Below, piece by piece: positions 35,563 to 46,584 of a stretch of 64,000 nucleotides of DNA. Numbering within the stretch: the stretch's first letter is position 1; the number at the start of each line of letters is the position of its first letter. Under the pieces are notes generated by a model. It was not told where the DNA came from, ran no database searches, and saw nothing but the letters and a program-made list of their open reading frames with translations. The stretch is from Venturia oleaginea (lineage: Eukaryota; Ascomycota; Dothideomycetes; Venturiales; Venturiaceae). The DNA lies in assembly GCA_013176395.1 (NCBI GenBank), contig JABMLP010000022.1:248001-312000 (forward strand), written 5' to 3'. The translations under genes and the position numbers were made by a program.

Positions 35563-35795
35563 TAGACGACTGTAGCAATCTGGCGTGGCGCATGTCAATG
35601 GCGATGGATATGGGGATGGGGAAATTGCCTTCAGCTTTGTTCCTCTAGAAAAGTTTGGAGGAAAAAGAAGGAAGGGCCCTATTGATAGGTAAGGGGCTCC
35701 GAACAGCCGGAGGTGCGGGGGGCGGACAAGACACTGACTACGGGCACTCCTCTACCAAATACCATCCACACCATCCACACCATCCATTACCCAAG
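35563..35795. promoter_or_regulatory. Short bidirectional promoter between cyt-4 and cnxG
   Basis: Only 233 bp separate the inferred CYT-4 start and the CnxG start. Both transcripts must be driven from this space. The right end has a CCATCCACA repeat (ACCATCCACACCATCCACAC) just before the CnxG ATG, typical of a fungal leader. Confidence 0.5.
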
Positions 35796-36053
35796 ATGGC
35801 TACTTTCACTCTCCTCTACTTCGCTACCGCCAATACCCACACGGGGAAGAAGGTTGAGAAGCTTTCCGCACCACTACCGCTCTCGAAGCTGTACGAAACA
35901 CTCGAACAGAAGTACCCAGGCATCAAGGAGAGGGTCCTCAGCAGCTCGGCACTTACTATCAACCTGGAATACGTGGACTTCGAAGAGAATACCGACCTTG
36001 TCATCAAGCCCGGCGATGAAGTGGCCATCATTCCACCTGTGAGCTCCGGATGA
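35796..36053 (+). CDS. cnxG: Molybdopterin synthase small (sulfur carrier) subunit, MoaD/MOCS2A
   Basis: An intron-less 85-residue frame. The beta-grasp fold of MoaD is visible: FTLLYFATANTHTGKKVEKL, then LYETLEQKYPGIKERVLSSSALTINLEYV, and the C-terminal DLVIKPGDEVAIIPPVSSG. The protein carries a C-terminal thiocarboxylate that gives sulfur to precursor Z in molybdenum cofactor synthesis, with the large subunit CnxH. The length is normal. The last two residues are Ser-Gly, whereas MoaD/Urm1 proteins typically end in Gly-Gly. A GTGAGC donor-like sequence lies exactly at VSS, but splicing to the next acceptor (36119) does not give a better end. It is head-to-head with cyt-4. Confidence 0.9.
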   Translation: MATFTLLYFATANTHTGKKVEKLSAPLPLSKLYETLEQKYPGIKERVLSSSALTINLEYVDFEENTDLVIKPGDEVAIIPPVSSG

Positions 36054-36204
36054 ACAACCAACATACTTGGCACTTCCACCTGATCTTCCAAACCTCGAGC
36101 TAAACCTGTCCATCTATAGGGGTGGCTCATGCCGGGAAGTCTCCTCCAATTACTCGGCCGACACCGCAAACGTGAAATGGACCAGCGTGCAGTATCTCTC
36201 CTGT

Positions 36205-36435
36205 TCAGTTATTCATGCCGCTACTCGTTCCACTTGTAAGCTCCTCCAGGGCGACAGCGACAGCGACGGTTGCGCGCTGGCCTAATAATGCCGAATACTC
36301 CTCCGCCTCCAGCATCATGACAACAGCAGCATACGCGCCAGCAATGCCTACAGCCATCAACACGAAATATAGGCCCGCCATCGCCATTCCCAGGAGACGC
36401 ACATCGAAATGGGGTGGAAGTAAATAGTCTCTCAC
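36205..36435 (-). CDS. Possible small single-pass membrane protein
   Basis: 76 codons with one strong hydrophobic helix (LLGMAMAGLYFVLMAVGIAGAYAAV is about 25 residues) followed by an Ala/Glu-rich helix and a Ser/Gly tail. The regular membrane-helix composition makes it more credible than other small frames here, but it matches no family I know and overlaps another open frame on the plus strand. Confidence 0.3.
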   Translation of the reverse strand: MRDYLLPPHFDVRLLGMAMAGLYFVLMAVGIAGAYAAVVMMLEAEEYSALLGQRATVAVAVALEELTSGTSSGMNN

Positions 36436-37306
36436 TCACAATCTGTCAATGGTTCTTGCTAGATAGCTCAGTCCATCACTACACCAAGCACACGACCATG
36501 AAACACATGATTTGCAAGCTTTTTTGTCCCGATTTTGTGCCCACTCAGTGAGTCCGTGGACATCCTGCCATGTCCTGAGATGGTCGATTCACTTCCTCCA
36601 AGTCTCCTGAACATCTTCATGTCACATACCTCACTGGACAGTCTTCTGCACCCGCATTGGTATCAAGACCGCACGATGGCACTATTCAGAACGTCACTAG
36701 ATCGCTCTACCCAACAGCATCCACTATGGCTAACAATTCCTGAGATGTCCATCCCGCGCTGCTTCACAGATCATCGGGCGGAATGCAAAGGCGGGAACAC
36801 TGGCGTAATGAATGTCGCAAACAGTCGTATGAGCAGTGTGTTGTCATCTTCGCGGGGTCAATTCTTTTCTCTGCTCCGCCAATCTCGCGCTGGTTTTAAG
36901 CCAAATCTATTATCGCCACGCATTCATTCCATGTGCCCCAACAGTTTACCCTGCACATCTAGGCCACTGCTGGCGAATTTATGAAAAGCCCACTTTCATT
37001 AGAAGTGTACGATCCTATTCATAAAAGGCTACGGTTTTGGAGGGGCTATATCGGTGCTACCAACGGCCTGCAATACTGTTAGGCGATTCTGAAACGCATT
37101 AACTACGAACACCACTTCAGAAGCATTGTTCAAGCGTGGGTTATGTCGGCTGACTTATAGTGCTGGGATGTAGCGCAGGATTGCGACAGATAGAGCCACG
37201 AAATACCAACAATGGAAAGATGTCCTGGAGCCACTGCTGTTAGAGTAGGTTGCCCAATTCTCTGCCCTCCAACTACATCTTTTTATTTGTTCAACACAGT
37301 CAATCA

Positions 37307-37377
37307 GAGATCGACATTGATATATTTCTGGCAAATCTCATTTTGACAATTGCCAGAAACTTATCGGTATTGATCTG
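37307..37377. repeat. Short hairpin repeat, copy 2
   Basis: An imperfect 27-bp inverted repeat. The left arm begins GAGATCGACATTGATATATT and ends TTTCTGGCAA; the right arm begins TTGCCAGAAACTTATCGG and ends TTGATCTG. About 15 bases form the loop, and 21 of 27 arm positions pair. The innermost 10 bp (TTTCTGGCAA/TTGCCAGAAA) pair perfectly. Confidence 0.8.
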
Positions 37378-38829
37378 AAGTTTGAGGGACTTCAGATCTA
37401 ACGGTACCTTCGGTTTCGAAATACTAGGGGGATACGGAATTGAAAACACCGCGTGCTGTCCAAATTTGACGATGTTGAAGCCAGGGCCCTTCGTATCAAA
37501 GACGTATGTTTCCCTCTCTGAAGACAGTGTCGATCACGAGAGGAAGTCAAATTTGATGTCTGCACTCTAGGCATTAGGTTCCAACTCAAGTCTGGGCACA
37601 GAGACTTAAAGTTATTCCCGTTGTCACCACATCGAAGTCCATTTCTCCGTTCGATTGTCTCCAGCTAGTTGAGCTTTGCCTGCAGCGAAATCTCAACTGC
37701 GCTAAACCGGAACCCTTTCTTCCACCATAACTTGTCAACGAACATGCTCCGATCATTGGCATCACTTATGCTATCGAAAACAATTTTGATCTGTTAGACG
37801 TAGCACTGGATCCAGCTAAAACGGAGAAACACAACTGCTCGATCTGTGCATGCTCCAAAACAGTCGATGACGTGGACTGTTGCACCGCCATCGAGGAGTG
37901 CTACTTGCCCGCAGTTTTTGGAATATTTTACTGTGATGGGCACGCAAGATGCGTCAAGACTTGTCTCATGGCCAGCGCGAAGAAAGTCAGAGCGACTGGT
38001 CGCCGCACCTGGATAATTTGCACGATGAGGATGTAGTCTACCTCTGAACATTGCATCGACTGTGGAAGAAGCAACCAAAGCTCGTTCAACCCATCGACAC
38101 GGAGTTCATGTCTCTGAAAATCCATCTTCCTGCTGGAACTGAGCTCTCTCCTCGAACTGGGAAAGAGTGGGTGGTTGTGAACTGTAGGAACAAATATGCC
38201 GGGACTGTCGACGACGTCGTGTCTGAGATGGTCGGCCTGTATCCGATATGGATGAAATCCTCTAAGCTGATCTGAGATAAGATTGTCACGAGCCACGCTA
38301 TGGGACTACTACCCTCTGTCATTGGAAAGCTTTCTACTTTCATTTTGTCGACTCCAAGGACGACGACTGGTTGCAACCGTGATCGACCTCTCGTCCCGCA
38401 CGAATCAACATTGGTCATATATTCAAGCGATGTTCCCCGACGCAGGATCAATATACTAGTCCAGAGTGCACGGAGTCTTGTCTCCAGTTAGTGTATTTCC
38501 ACGATATCACACTACGATGAACGATACGTTGGTGATGTTGGAGACATTCACATATGTGATAGATCTTGAACCGTTTGTGAAACCACTCGAAGTGATGTCT
38601 TGGCTACTCAAATCTCCCTGGCTTTTGGTTGTCTCGAAGTCGCATGAGCATAGAAACAGTGGAAGCACTGGTAAAATAATGGTGCAGCCAATAGCGGAAC
38701 GAAAAAATGGAAGGCCACACCATATCCCCGCATCCCATCTTCACCTAGCCTTTTTTATCCGCCCGAAATGGCACAGTGGTCTCACCAACTCATAACCACC
38801 AAGAATTAACGCACTTCATCGCGGACTTC

Positions 38830-38906
38830 GAGATCACTATTGATACCGGTGAATTCCTGCCAATCTTCTTTTCTCAGAATGCTAGAAACTTATCGATTTC
38901 GATTTC
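38830..38906. repeat. Short hairpin repeat, copy 3
   Basis: It begins GAGATCACTATTGATACCGG and ends with CTAGAAACTTATCGATTTCG then ATTTC. Its reverse complement aligns with the 37.3-kb copy over ATAAGTTTCTRGCA and the Gly-Ala-type GATT-GCMGGAAT segment. The arms are more diverged than in copy 2. Confidence 0.7.
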
Positions 38907-39819
38907 AAATTAAGGGTGGCGTATTGAAGTGAGTTAGTGGTGGATATGGATTGACGGACTATCGCGGCGGGGGGATTGTATTTGATGATGAAGTAAGGTT
39001 TGATAGAGAAAAAAAAAAGTATGGGATTGTATTATGTATACTATCCTTATAACATATAGCATACGGTAATTCTGCTGACCTATCGCACAGTGAGCGTCCT
39101 ACTATTGCTTTGGTACTCCTACCAATTTCGGAAAAGCCAATTGTATCAAGTCCCTAATCATAAAAGGCTGCGAGAACAACGGCTCGAATCTCTTGCAATA
39201 TAGGTCATCCGGAAAATTCCTATTTTCAAAGGAGGCAAATAAACCAGCCTTATCGTCCTCCCCACTTACATAGATGGTGAGTATGATGGGGTTGACAATC
39301 CCCATAGAATATTGAGCCTGACTATGAGCGCCCACATCAACTGAGGGTGAACCCGTTATGCGAAAATATCCCCAGCAATTGGAAAGCTGGTCAGCGCAAT
39401 GGCATGTTATGGGTCCAATCCCCCCTTACTCTTCCGGACCCTGATAGTGCTGAGACCTTTCATCCGTCTTCGTGGCGACTGGGTAATCCGGGCTCAATGC
39501 TATCCTGCGTGTGTAGTTTATAGAAACGTTCTTACCTCCACGGATGCAGTGTTATCTCTTCGTAGCTTCATCCCTTTAGCTAATAAGGATACATTGATGA
39601 GTTTTTGGTTCACTATAACGAGAGAGATAGTCTCACTTTTACACGGCCAGCCCTCCATCTCACAATGTATCTACACCTATCAACATAGACTGAGAACAAG
39701 TCTCCGAGTTTCTACATGGACAAGCTATGAATTTCACTACACAGAAGTATATCTCAAAAGGTATCTATCTACACTTCCTCCCCCTATTCCCATTACCATA
39801 ACAACCCATTCTCCTCACC

Positions 39820-42255
39820 TCAATCACCTCCATCGTCAGGGTCCAAACTCCAGTCCTCATACTCTCCCCAGTCACCGCTCGTAAGTTGATAGGTTAAACC
39901 ATACTCCAGCGCATCAGCGAAATTGTCGTCAGACGGTGGCACGTCAGTAGCCGTGTCATATCCAGTTCCACCCAGAGCTCGAGTCCCCAAATCCTCGATC
40001 GGGAAATCCCCATTGGTCGACCATGGGCTCAGAAGAGGATGCAGTCCTGAATGGGGCGAAAATAAAGGTTCTTGTCTCTGGTTAAATGGTGCGCTCGTGT
40101 CCAGGCTCAAGAGCTGCGGATCATAAAGTTGTCCCTGCTGATCAAAAGATGGTAGGGCACCACTCTGGAAGTGCGGGTCATAACTTTGCGTCCCCTGAAA
40201 AGAGGGCATGGAATTACCATGTGGGAAATTCGGGAAAGGGGAGAAGTGAGGTTGTTTGAAGTCTTGGTCAGGATGCATCATCCCTAGATCATGCCCACCT
40301 GTCATAGGAGCGAATTGGTCTGACGTGATTCTAGGATCATTTCCGCTCGACGTAGAATCTATCAACGTCTGTTGAAGACCGAAAGTTTCCAGAAGCCTCT
40401 GCTTAGCTATGTCCAACCCTTGCGTACCACGTATATTCATATACAGCTGTCGATTCTCTATTGTAAGAGCTGCATAATACTGTGAAATAAGGATTTGAAC
40501 AAAAGCTCCATTTTCGTCAAAGCAATGGATGGAGGGATGATAGAGTAGCTCCTCTGGGACGAGATTTGAGTCTGGAACTGATTGTAGGAGCAAGTCCATT
40601 TGTGTATGCGAGGATTCGTGAAAAGTTGCAGTGACTGGTGTCTCTTGATATGTTGAGCATATTGAGTGTTGACTACTCTGCTCCACTGAGTACTGGCTCG
40701 GATGAGGAGGAAGGGGCGATTGAGGCAACTTCGGGGGACATTTTGTTCTGCCCCCGGTTTTCGTAGAAAACTTGCGTCGCGGAGGTGGCTTTGAGCTCTC
40801 GGTTGTTTTCTTATTCCTCTTTGGAGGGCGCTCATCTTCCTTATCCTCACCATCGGCATCGGCATCTAGCGAGTCATCCTCTGACTTTTTGATATTGATA
40901 TTTTTCCGCTTTCCCGTAATTTCTTTCCTGCCTTTGGCATAGTTTGGTTTCGTAACGGTGACTGCTGGGCGTCGATTGCCACGCCACGCAGCTTCCATCT
41001 CCCAGTTTCTGCGGAGCAGCGTATCGAGTTCTTCTGATCTGTGGAACAAAGGATGGTTCCTCTCGTCATACCCAATGATATGGGGATATTTGTTGAACAG
41101 ATCGCGGAGAGTAGGTACTCTTTCATTAGGTAGCAGTTTTTCAAGACATCTCCTGACTTGCGATCGAACCTCGACGGGACTGAATAGTGGGAGCTCTTGA
41201 TGCGAGTGAGGATTTTTCATTACCATGCGGTCCAAATCAATGCTCCAACGTGTGTTGAACAGAAGATTTTCCATATTTAATAGCATCCTTCGCTGGTTTC
41301 CTTGTTCGTCAAACGTGATTGGAGTCAAGAATTCAGCGAAGCGACCTTTGTCCATGCGAAATTTTCGCAGTAAGCCCCCCATGACGTGAGGTTGCTCTGC
41401 ACGTTTCATATGCTTGTTGGTATACGTGCGCTGAAGATGCGCCGCAGTTGCTCTCCAATCGAAAAACTCGTCTCCGTTCTCATCGAAAGAGTGATAAGGG
41501 TTGTAATTTATGGAGCGAGGTATAATATCTCTCCTAAGATCAGCGCCCATGATTATCCAATTGTCTATGTTTTTCGTTGTCGCATCCGTTTTCATGTCTA
41601 TGTAACGTGGCAGGAAAGGCAGTTCATAGAGATGCTCATCTGTCAACTCGGATCGAATCTGCTCGCCATTTTCAACCTTTATTTTTTGCAGTTTCCCGAT
41701 TAAGTGAGGGAGATGACGCTCTTCATTGGGTATGAGGCGAAGAGTTTCACGAGGAGGAAGATCGTCTCTCTGAAGACCTGTCCACTTCGGGAAAAGGTCT
41801 CTACCAATATTAGCACCGTGCTGGTACTGCACCCAGAACAGTTCGGCATCAGAAAGCGTTGCAGGATCAGGATAAGTTTGTAGGCCTGATGGCAGGTCTA
41901 TCGGCGCGTGATTCGGCGAATGAGTTTGTGGATAGTTTTTTTGTTCGTGGTAAGTTTGTCCATCAACGCAGAAGCTGAGTTGATACCGACCGGAATTCGA
42001 AAATTGAGAAATTCCGTCATCGTAATCGTTCCCATAACATGGTCTTGCGCTCGACTCCACAGGTCCGCCGCTTAGCGTTGTTTCGATAACTAAATTCAGG
42101 GGTTGCACTGGTTGTGTTCTTTTGGCGGAGTCGCCATGCAGATCCAGATCTTCGCCTGTGTTTAGTTGCGAAGCTCGTCTATCTGCTTGATTGATTTGAG
42201 ACTGATATCGAGCCATAATGATGGATCCTGAGATCGATATTATTGTACTGCGCAA
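39820..42255 (-). CDS. Large lineage-specific protein of unknown function
   Basis: A single uninterrupted 811-codon frame. It probably starts at the internal methionine MARYQSQINQADRRASQ (42216), giving 798 residues. The centre is well ordered and regular (RSINYNPYHSFDENGDEFFDWR, HVMGGLLRKFRMDKGRFAEFLTPITF, LLNMENLLFNTRWSIDLDRMVMK). Next comes a basic nuclear-localisation stretch (KGRKEITGKRKNINIKK, RPPKRNKK) and an acidic run (DADADGEDKEDE). The C-terminus is Pro/Gln/Ser-rich, like an activation domain. Composition and the basic patches suggest a nuclear protein. I recognise no domain. It is followed on the same strand by a second unknown Q/P-rich protein. Confidence 0.75.
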   Translation of the reverse strand: MRSTIISISGSIIMARYQSQINQADRRASQLNTGEDLDLHGDSAKRTQPVQPLNLVIETTLSGGPVESSARPCYGNDYDDGISQFSNSGRYQLSFCVDGQTYHEQKNYPQTHSPNHAPIDLPSGLQTYPDPATLSDAELFWVQYQHGANIGRDLFPKWTGLQRDDLPPRETLRLIPNEERHLPHLIGKLQKIKVENGEQIRSELTDEHLYELPFLPRYIDMKTDATTKNIDNWIIMGADLRRDIIPRSINYNPYHSFDENGDEFFDWRATAAHLQRTYTNKHMKRAEQPHVMGGLLRKFRMDKGRFAEFLTPITFDEQGNQRRMLLNMENLLFNTRWSIDLDRMVMKNPHSHQELPLFSPVEVRSQVRRCLEKLLPNERVPTLRDLFNKYPHIIGYDERNHPLFHRSEELDTLLRRNWEMEAAWRGNRRPAVTVTKPNYAKGRKEITGKRKNINIKKSEDDSLDADADGEDKEDERPPKRNKKTTESSKPPPRRKFSTKTGGRTKCPPKLPQSPLPPHPSQYSVEQSSQHSICSTYQETPVTATFHESSHTQMDLLLQSVPDSNLVPEELLYHPSIHCFDENGAFVQILISQYYAALTIENRQLYMNIRGTQGLDIAKQRLLETFGLQQTLIDSTSSGNDPRITSDQFAPMTGGHDLGMMHPDQDFKQPHFSPFPNFPHGNSMPSFQGTQSYDPHFQSGALPSFDQQGQLYDPQLLSLDTSAPFNQRQEPLFSPHSGLHPLLSPWSTNGDFPIEDLGTRALGGTGYDTATDVPPSDDNFADALEYGLTYQLTSGDWGEYEDWSLDPDDGGD

Positions 42256-43782
42256 ACGAGTGCGGTGAAGTAGAGACTGAGGAAAAGAAAATTTGGTGCT
42301 GAGTTCCGTTGCAAGCTGTTAGTCTGCAAGTGGGAGAAATAGAGTGTTTAGTTGAAGATGAGAGTAAGAAGGGAAATACTTATCAGTGCTACACTGAATG
42401 TACAGTGTGATCAGAACTCTGCAGATGTTCAAGAACAGTGCGGCGAATGTGAGCGAGGGCGAGATGTGTACGCTATGTTGCGACTGCGTAGTGTTGAAAA
42501 ATAGAGCCGCGTGAAAGAGGATGTCGTTGAACAGTGTGGGCTTTGTTTGGGGAAATGGTGGTGTGGTTCGTAGAGATACCTTCGCTATGGTATGGTCGGC
42601 TCGGTAGAATTTCATGGGGGATCTAAGCTATTTGTAGTATCACCCGATTAGGAGTGTTGGATACTTACAAAGACCGGCCGTCGGACAGTACTGGGATTAC
42701 CTCTCTTGGTTGGGCAGCAAACCAAGGTTGCAAAGAAAAGGTGAGACAAGTCTCAACCTTCGTAAATGTGGAAACAGGCCGGGGAGCTGGCCGACTCGTA
42801 TAGATTTGGACAATGTATTGTGTCCTCTCTAGGTGAGGTCATTGAAGTTTGCAAGATGAGACAAAGAGAGGAAAGACAAATGAAGATCAAAAATGCAAGC
42901 TACTTATCATTGAGCTACTCCCCAAATTTCCAGCTTCGACGTCTTCCTCCAATACACGTATCGAGCGGCCCAGGTTCAATTTGTCGCCCTGCGGTCATCC
43001 GACTGGTCCATATGCTACACAAGCGCGGGAACACATGAAGGTCAATGGTCAGCTGACGTCTGGCTCTATGAATGATGGCAATTCTTGCGCTTTTCAGAAC
43101 TCTGGTCGCCCGCTAAGATTTCATTTCGCGGACTAAGGTCCTCGGATCGTTTGTTTTCCGCGCGTAGACGCAGGAAAAGGTCCGCTGTAATTAAGTCCTT
43201 TCCCTTACGAAGTAAGAACCAGGCATGGAGGCAGAAGAAGACTGCTCAAGAAACGAATGTAATGGAGTGACCTAGGAATCGAAGTCATAAGAGATGGATC
43301 TCTCAAAAATTAAGAGATAGTAGGAACGATGATAACAACGTGGCCATCCATGGTAACAATGGTTGCCATCGAAGGACGGGACAGCGGGATATGAAGAAAA
43401 CGCGACACGAGCTCAAAGAACAAAAGTATCGCTCTCTCCATTCATGATGTGGATATCGTAGGTATTTAGGGAAGATGGGGGGAGATGGCTAGAGGTTTCT
43501 TTCTCAGGGCAAACGCTCTGACGGCCTTTGATTGGCCACCACGCGGTCACGTTTTCGGCCCACAATCTAATCCAGCCTCAACGTTCCGCAGGAGGCAAAG
43601 TATTGGTAATATGCAGTGCTATTAATCATTCATTCCTGGTATTGTTCGCCCCAAGCTACAAGATTTCAAACCCATAGCAATACCAACCAGCGTATCCTCA
43701 CATCAATAATGAGGCCAATATACATCCATACCAGATAACCTGCCTGCAAAAGTACAAAAAATTGTTCCATCATCCCAACGAT
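42256..43782. other. Intergenic between two unknown proteins
   Basis: 1.5 kb containing the promoter of the 39.8-42.2 kb gene and the 3' flank of the next. Small frames at 42319-43270 have no family features. I see no repeat or RNA gene. Confidence 0.45.
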
Positions 43783-46584
43783 TCATGCAACGGTATCACT
43801 GCGCTTCGCGCCTTCATCCTTCCCATCTTCATAGTTCTCATGAATCTCCATCTTTCGTGTGGCTGCTTCATGAGGTCGAGCCGCAACAAAAGGTTGGATC
43901 CGGTGAGTGGAAGTGGGAGAGACGGATAAGCGTATACGCTTAGCATTCGGAGCCTTTGATGGAGTAGGCGGTGTGTGAGGGTTGACGGGTGTAAAGCGCG
44001 TAGGGGCCGGGCTGGTGAGATCTACAAGACGGCTTAGCGACGTTCAAGACATTTTGAATCGATATCGATTCCCTGAACTTCTGGCAAAAAAGAGAATCCA
44101 AGACATCGCCAGAGATTCGATTGAGTTGAGACTTACCAATGACCACCGAGTTACCAGGACGTCCAAGTTGAGCGCCGTTCCGGTTGTAATTCACCGCATT
44201 TTGTCGTACATCCTGAGCTTGCAGGAAAGCCACACGGTTATTTCGTTGCGCATTTGTGTACCGTTTGAGTGCTTGTTGGCCCGTTACACGCGCTTCATCC
44301 CAGGGGACTCCTTGAGCTACAAGCTGCTTGAAGACGTGGTTTTGAGCATCGATGAAATTGTTCTTGTCCTTCAACTGTTTTGCTTCATACTGCTTCAATT
44401 CGTCGGCTGCTCAGTTAACGAGGGCGGGATTGGCGTTTAAATTTGTTCCTAGCATCGTAGGCTGTTTATCATTCATGGAGCCACGTGTCGATGGTAGTGT
44501 ATAAATAGTAGGAGGAATAGAACCGATGATAGGCTGGAGTGGAAGGCCATGGGGAATAGGTCCCAGAGATTGAGTACAATAACTATTTGCATGTTGGTAA
44601 GAAGCTGCGACTTGGCGTTGGATGAACTGAGGTTGTTGCGATTGCTGTAAGGTTGTTCGTTGCTGCTGCTGCTGGATTGATGGAGGCAATGAAAGCGGTA
44701 CTGTTATACATGTCAGTAAATTTAGAAGATTCTAACGAGGGATCGATATCGACAAATTCCTAGAGAGATGAAACTGAGTTGGCAAGAATTTTTCGACACT
44801 GAAGCAACGCCGAGAACTGTGTTTTCAATCGAAAGGAATGAAAGGAATGGAGTTAGTTGAAACTCACCATGCTGGAAAGGGACAAATGGTTGAGTTGTAT
44901 GGACTTGGTTGAACAAGGCGCCATAGTTTGGAGGCACTGTCTGAGCCCGTGCAGACGGAACAGGTTGTGCGTGAAGCATCTGAACATCATCATCCATCGC
45001 ATCATCTTGCATGGAATGGTCTTCGTCCCGCTCATCGGTCTGTTTATCCGCTTCGTTTCTCTCTGGCCAATTCTCTTTTTCAAGCTCACGCCAATCTGCC
45101 AGACCCCGCGATCTCGATTCGTTGACGACCCCAATGTACATCTTAAAAGCAGCGTCAACACGAGGGACCAAGGCTGCACGCTGTGGAGCAATACAGCGAC
45201 TACCCCGAAAACCTTTGGCCTTTTCAAGCATGGGTTGCACCATTTGTCCAGCGGATTGGTCTAGAGCCCAGATCGTGTTGCGCTCCAGTCCTTCAAATCC
45301 ATTCAGTAGCAACGAGCGTTCGATAATCTCGAGTTGCTTCGTAGATACTTTGTACTTGCTCGCCCGTGAGAACATGAACCCGCCTTCTTTCTCGCACCAG
45401 CGCTGATGACGCATGCTAAGTTGGTTGCATAAAAGTCTGAGTTCCTCCTTAGTCCTGGTTGTTTGTCCTGGGGGCAAGATGATGCGCTTAGCAATATCTT
45501 TGAGCTCTATATCCGGAAACCGACTAAACCAGTAGGAAAGTCTCCAGCCCTCAACTTCCTTCGAGATGGATACTGGCAACTGGTTGGTGAACGATCTTGG
45601 GATTCCCTCTTTACGCTGTCGAGGAGTTTGGTATTCGATGAATCCCATAGCTGACGGCAGATTGTCAACAGCTAACCAAGCCTGTTCTACTATGAAAGCG
45701 GTATGGTCTCCGGGTAATTTGACATCATAGGCTGGTTGTACCACATAGGCTGTCTGGACAGACGCTCCTGGAGGCGACGGAATGGCCCACGGATCGTTTG
45801 TTGGAGGAGTCCACGAGGAGAGGCCAGCTGAGAGGTGGACAACTGATTGAGGAAGCGCCTGTTGTATTAATTCCTCGGCATGGGCAAGACTTCGGGTACC
45901 AGACGGGATCAAATACGTGAAGTTGTCTATAGATGATCGATTCGGGCCTGTAACAGAGATTGGTGGGGCGTATTGTTGTGGTCGTGGCTGCTGTGATAGA
46001 AGGACATGGCCAAGACTGCCAGCGATGTATGGCGGAGGCCCTTTGGGTGTCGTGGAGGGCTGAAGAGCAGATCGAGGAGGCGTGGAGACTGGGCGTTCCA
46101 TGTTGAGCTCGTTATTAGAGGTGAAAACTGGTGAATTGGCGTGCTTGAGATATTCAGGTCTCTGCTTGGTTTCTGCCACCGCCTGCTGGCCGCGCTCGGA
46201 TTTGTTTGATAGATGGCTCACGAGATAGTTCAGCTCGCGGAATGACATTTCACTAAACTGCTTATCTTTTGGCGGCACCGGGGATTGACGATCGTTCATA
46301 GTGTCATTGTCTTCTTCGTTCTCAATGGATTCCCGTTGTTGCTGATGCTGTGTTTCTTCGGAGTCAGCATTTCCAAGAACGGTATTCGACTGAAGGTTTG
46401 GCGGGCTCATCTCTCCCATTAAATGATCAGAATTCGGATTCATGTTAGTGAAAGGGTGGTTGGCGAGCCAGGTCAAACTATTGCTGGCCCGAGGGGACTG
46501 CATTGACTGTATGATGCTGCTTTGAATGTCGAACGAGTGCTGTGTTGGCGAAACGTGAACGTGAACACGGAGTCCGCAACACAT
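43783..46584 (-). CDS. Q/P-rich lineage-specific protein, interrupted by an in-frame TGA
   Basis: Three minus-strand exons (44868-46584, 44137-44700, 43783-44021) join in frame. With start MQSPRASNSLTW at 46503 the product is 812 codons. The region VEGWRLSYWFSRFPDIELKDIAK and ELRLLCNQLSMRHQRWCEKEGGF looks like a folded helical domain. It is surrounded by low-complexity sequence with a poly-Gln start (SIQQQQQRT) and an NLS-like end (APNAKRIRLS). A TGA at 44411-44413 lies in exon 2 between NANPALVN and AADELKQYEAKQLKDK; the frame is open on both sides, and the C-terminal exon after it still splices in frame. Both introns (44701-44867 and 44022-44136) contain the hairpin element. No known domain. 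Confidence 0.65.
44056..44123. repeat. Short hairpin repeat inside intron 2 of the Q/P-rich gene
   Basis: It contains the palindrome ATCGATATCGAT followed by TCCCTGAACTTCTGGC, and ends CGCCAGAGATTCGATTG, which can fold back on the beginning. It resembles the copy in intron 1 but is more diverged. Confidence 0.55.
44739..44800. repeat. Short hairpin repeat inside intron 1 of the Q/P-rich gene
   Basis: It begins GGGATCGATATCGACAAATT, continues CCTAGAGAGATGAAACTGAG, and ends TTGGCAAGAATTTTTCGACAC. The first 27 bases closely match the 25.65-kb copy (GATCGATATCGACAAAT). The last 20 are the opposite arm. Confidence 0.65.

Larger units (their letters stand above)
36054..39819. other. 3.8-kb gene-poor region with two hairpin repeats
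   Basis: No intact gene. A 76-codon hydrophobic minus frame (36205-36435) could encode a small membrane protein. A Cys-rich plus-strand frame around 37740-38035 (HNCSICACSKTVDDVDCC) may be a gene remnant. Two hairpin elements lie at 37307-37377 and 38830-38906. The rest is AT-rich with frequent stops, consistent with old, decayed DNA. Confidence 0.45.
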
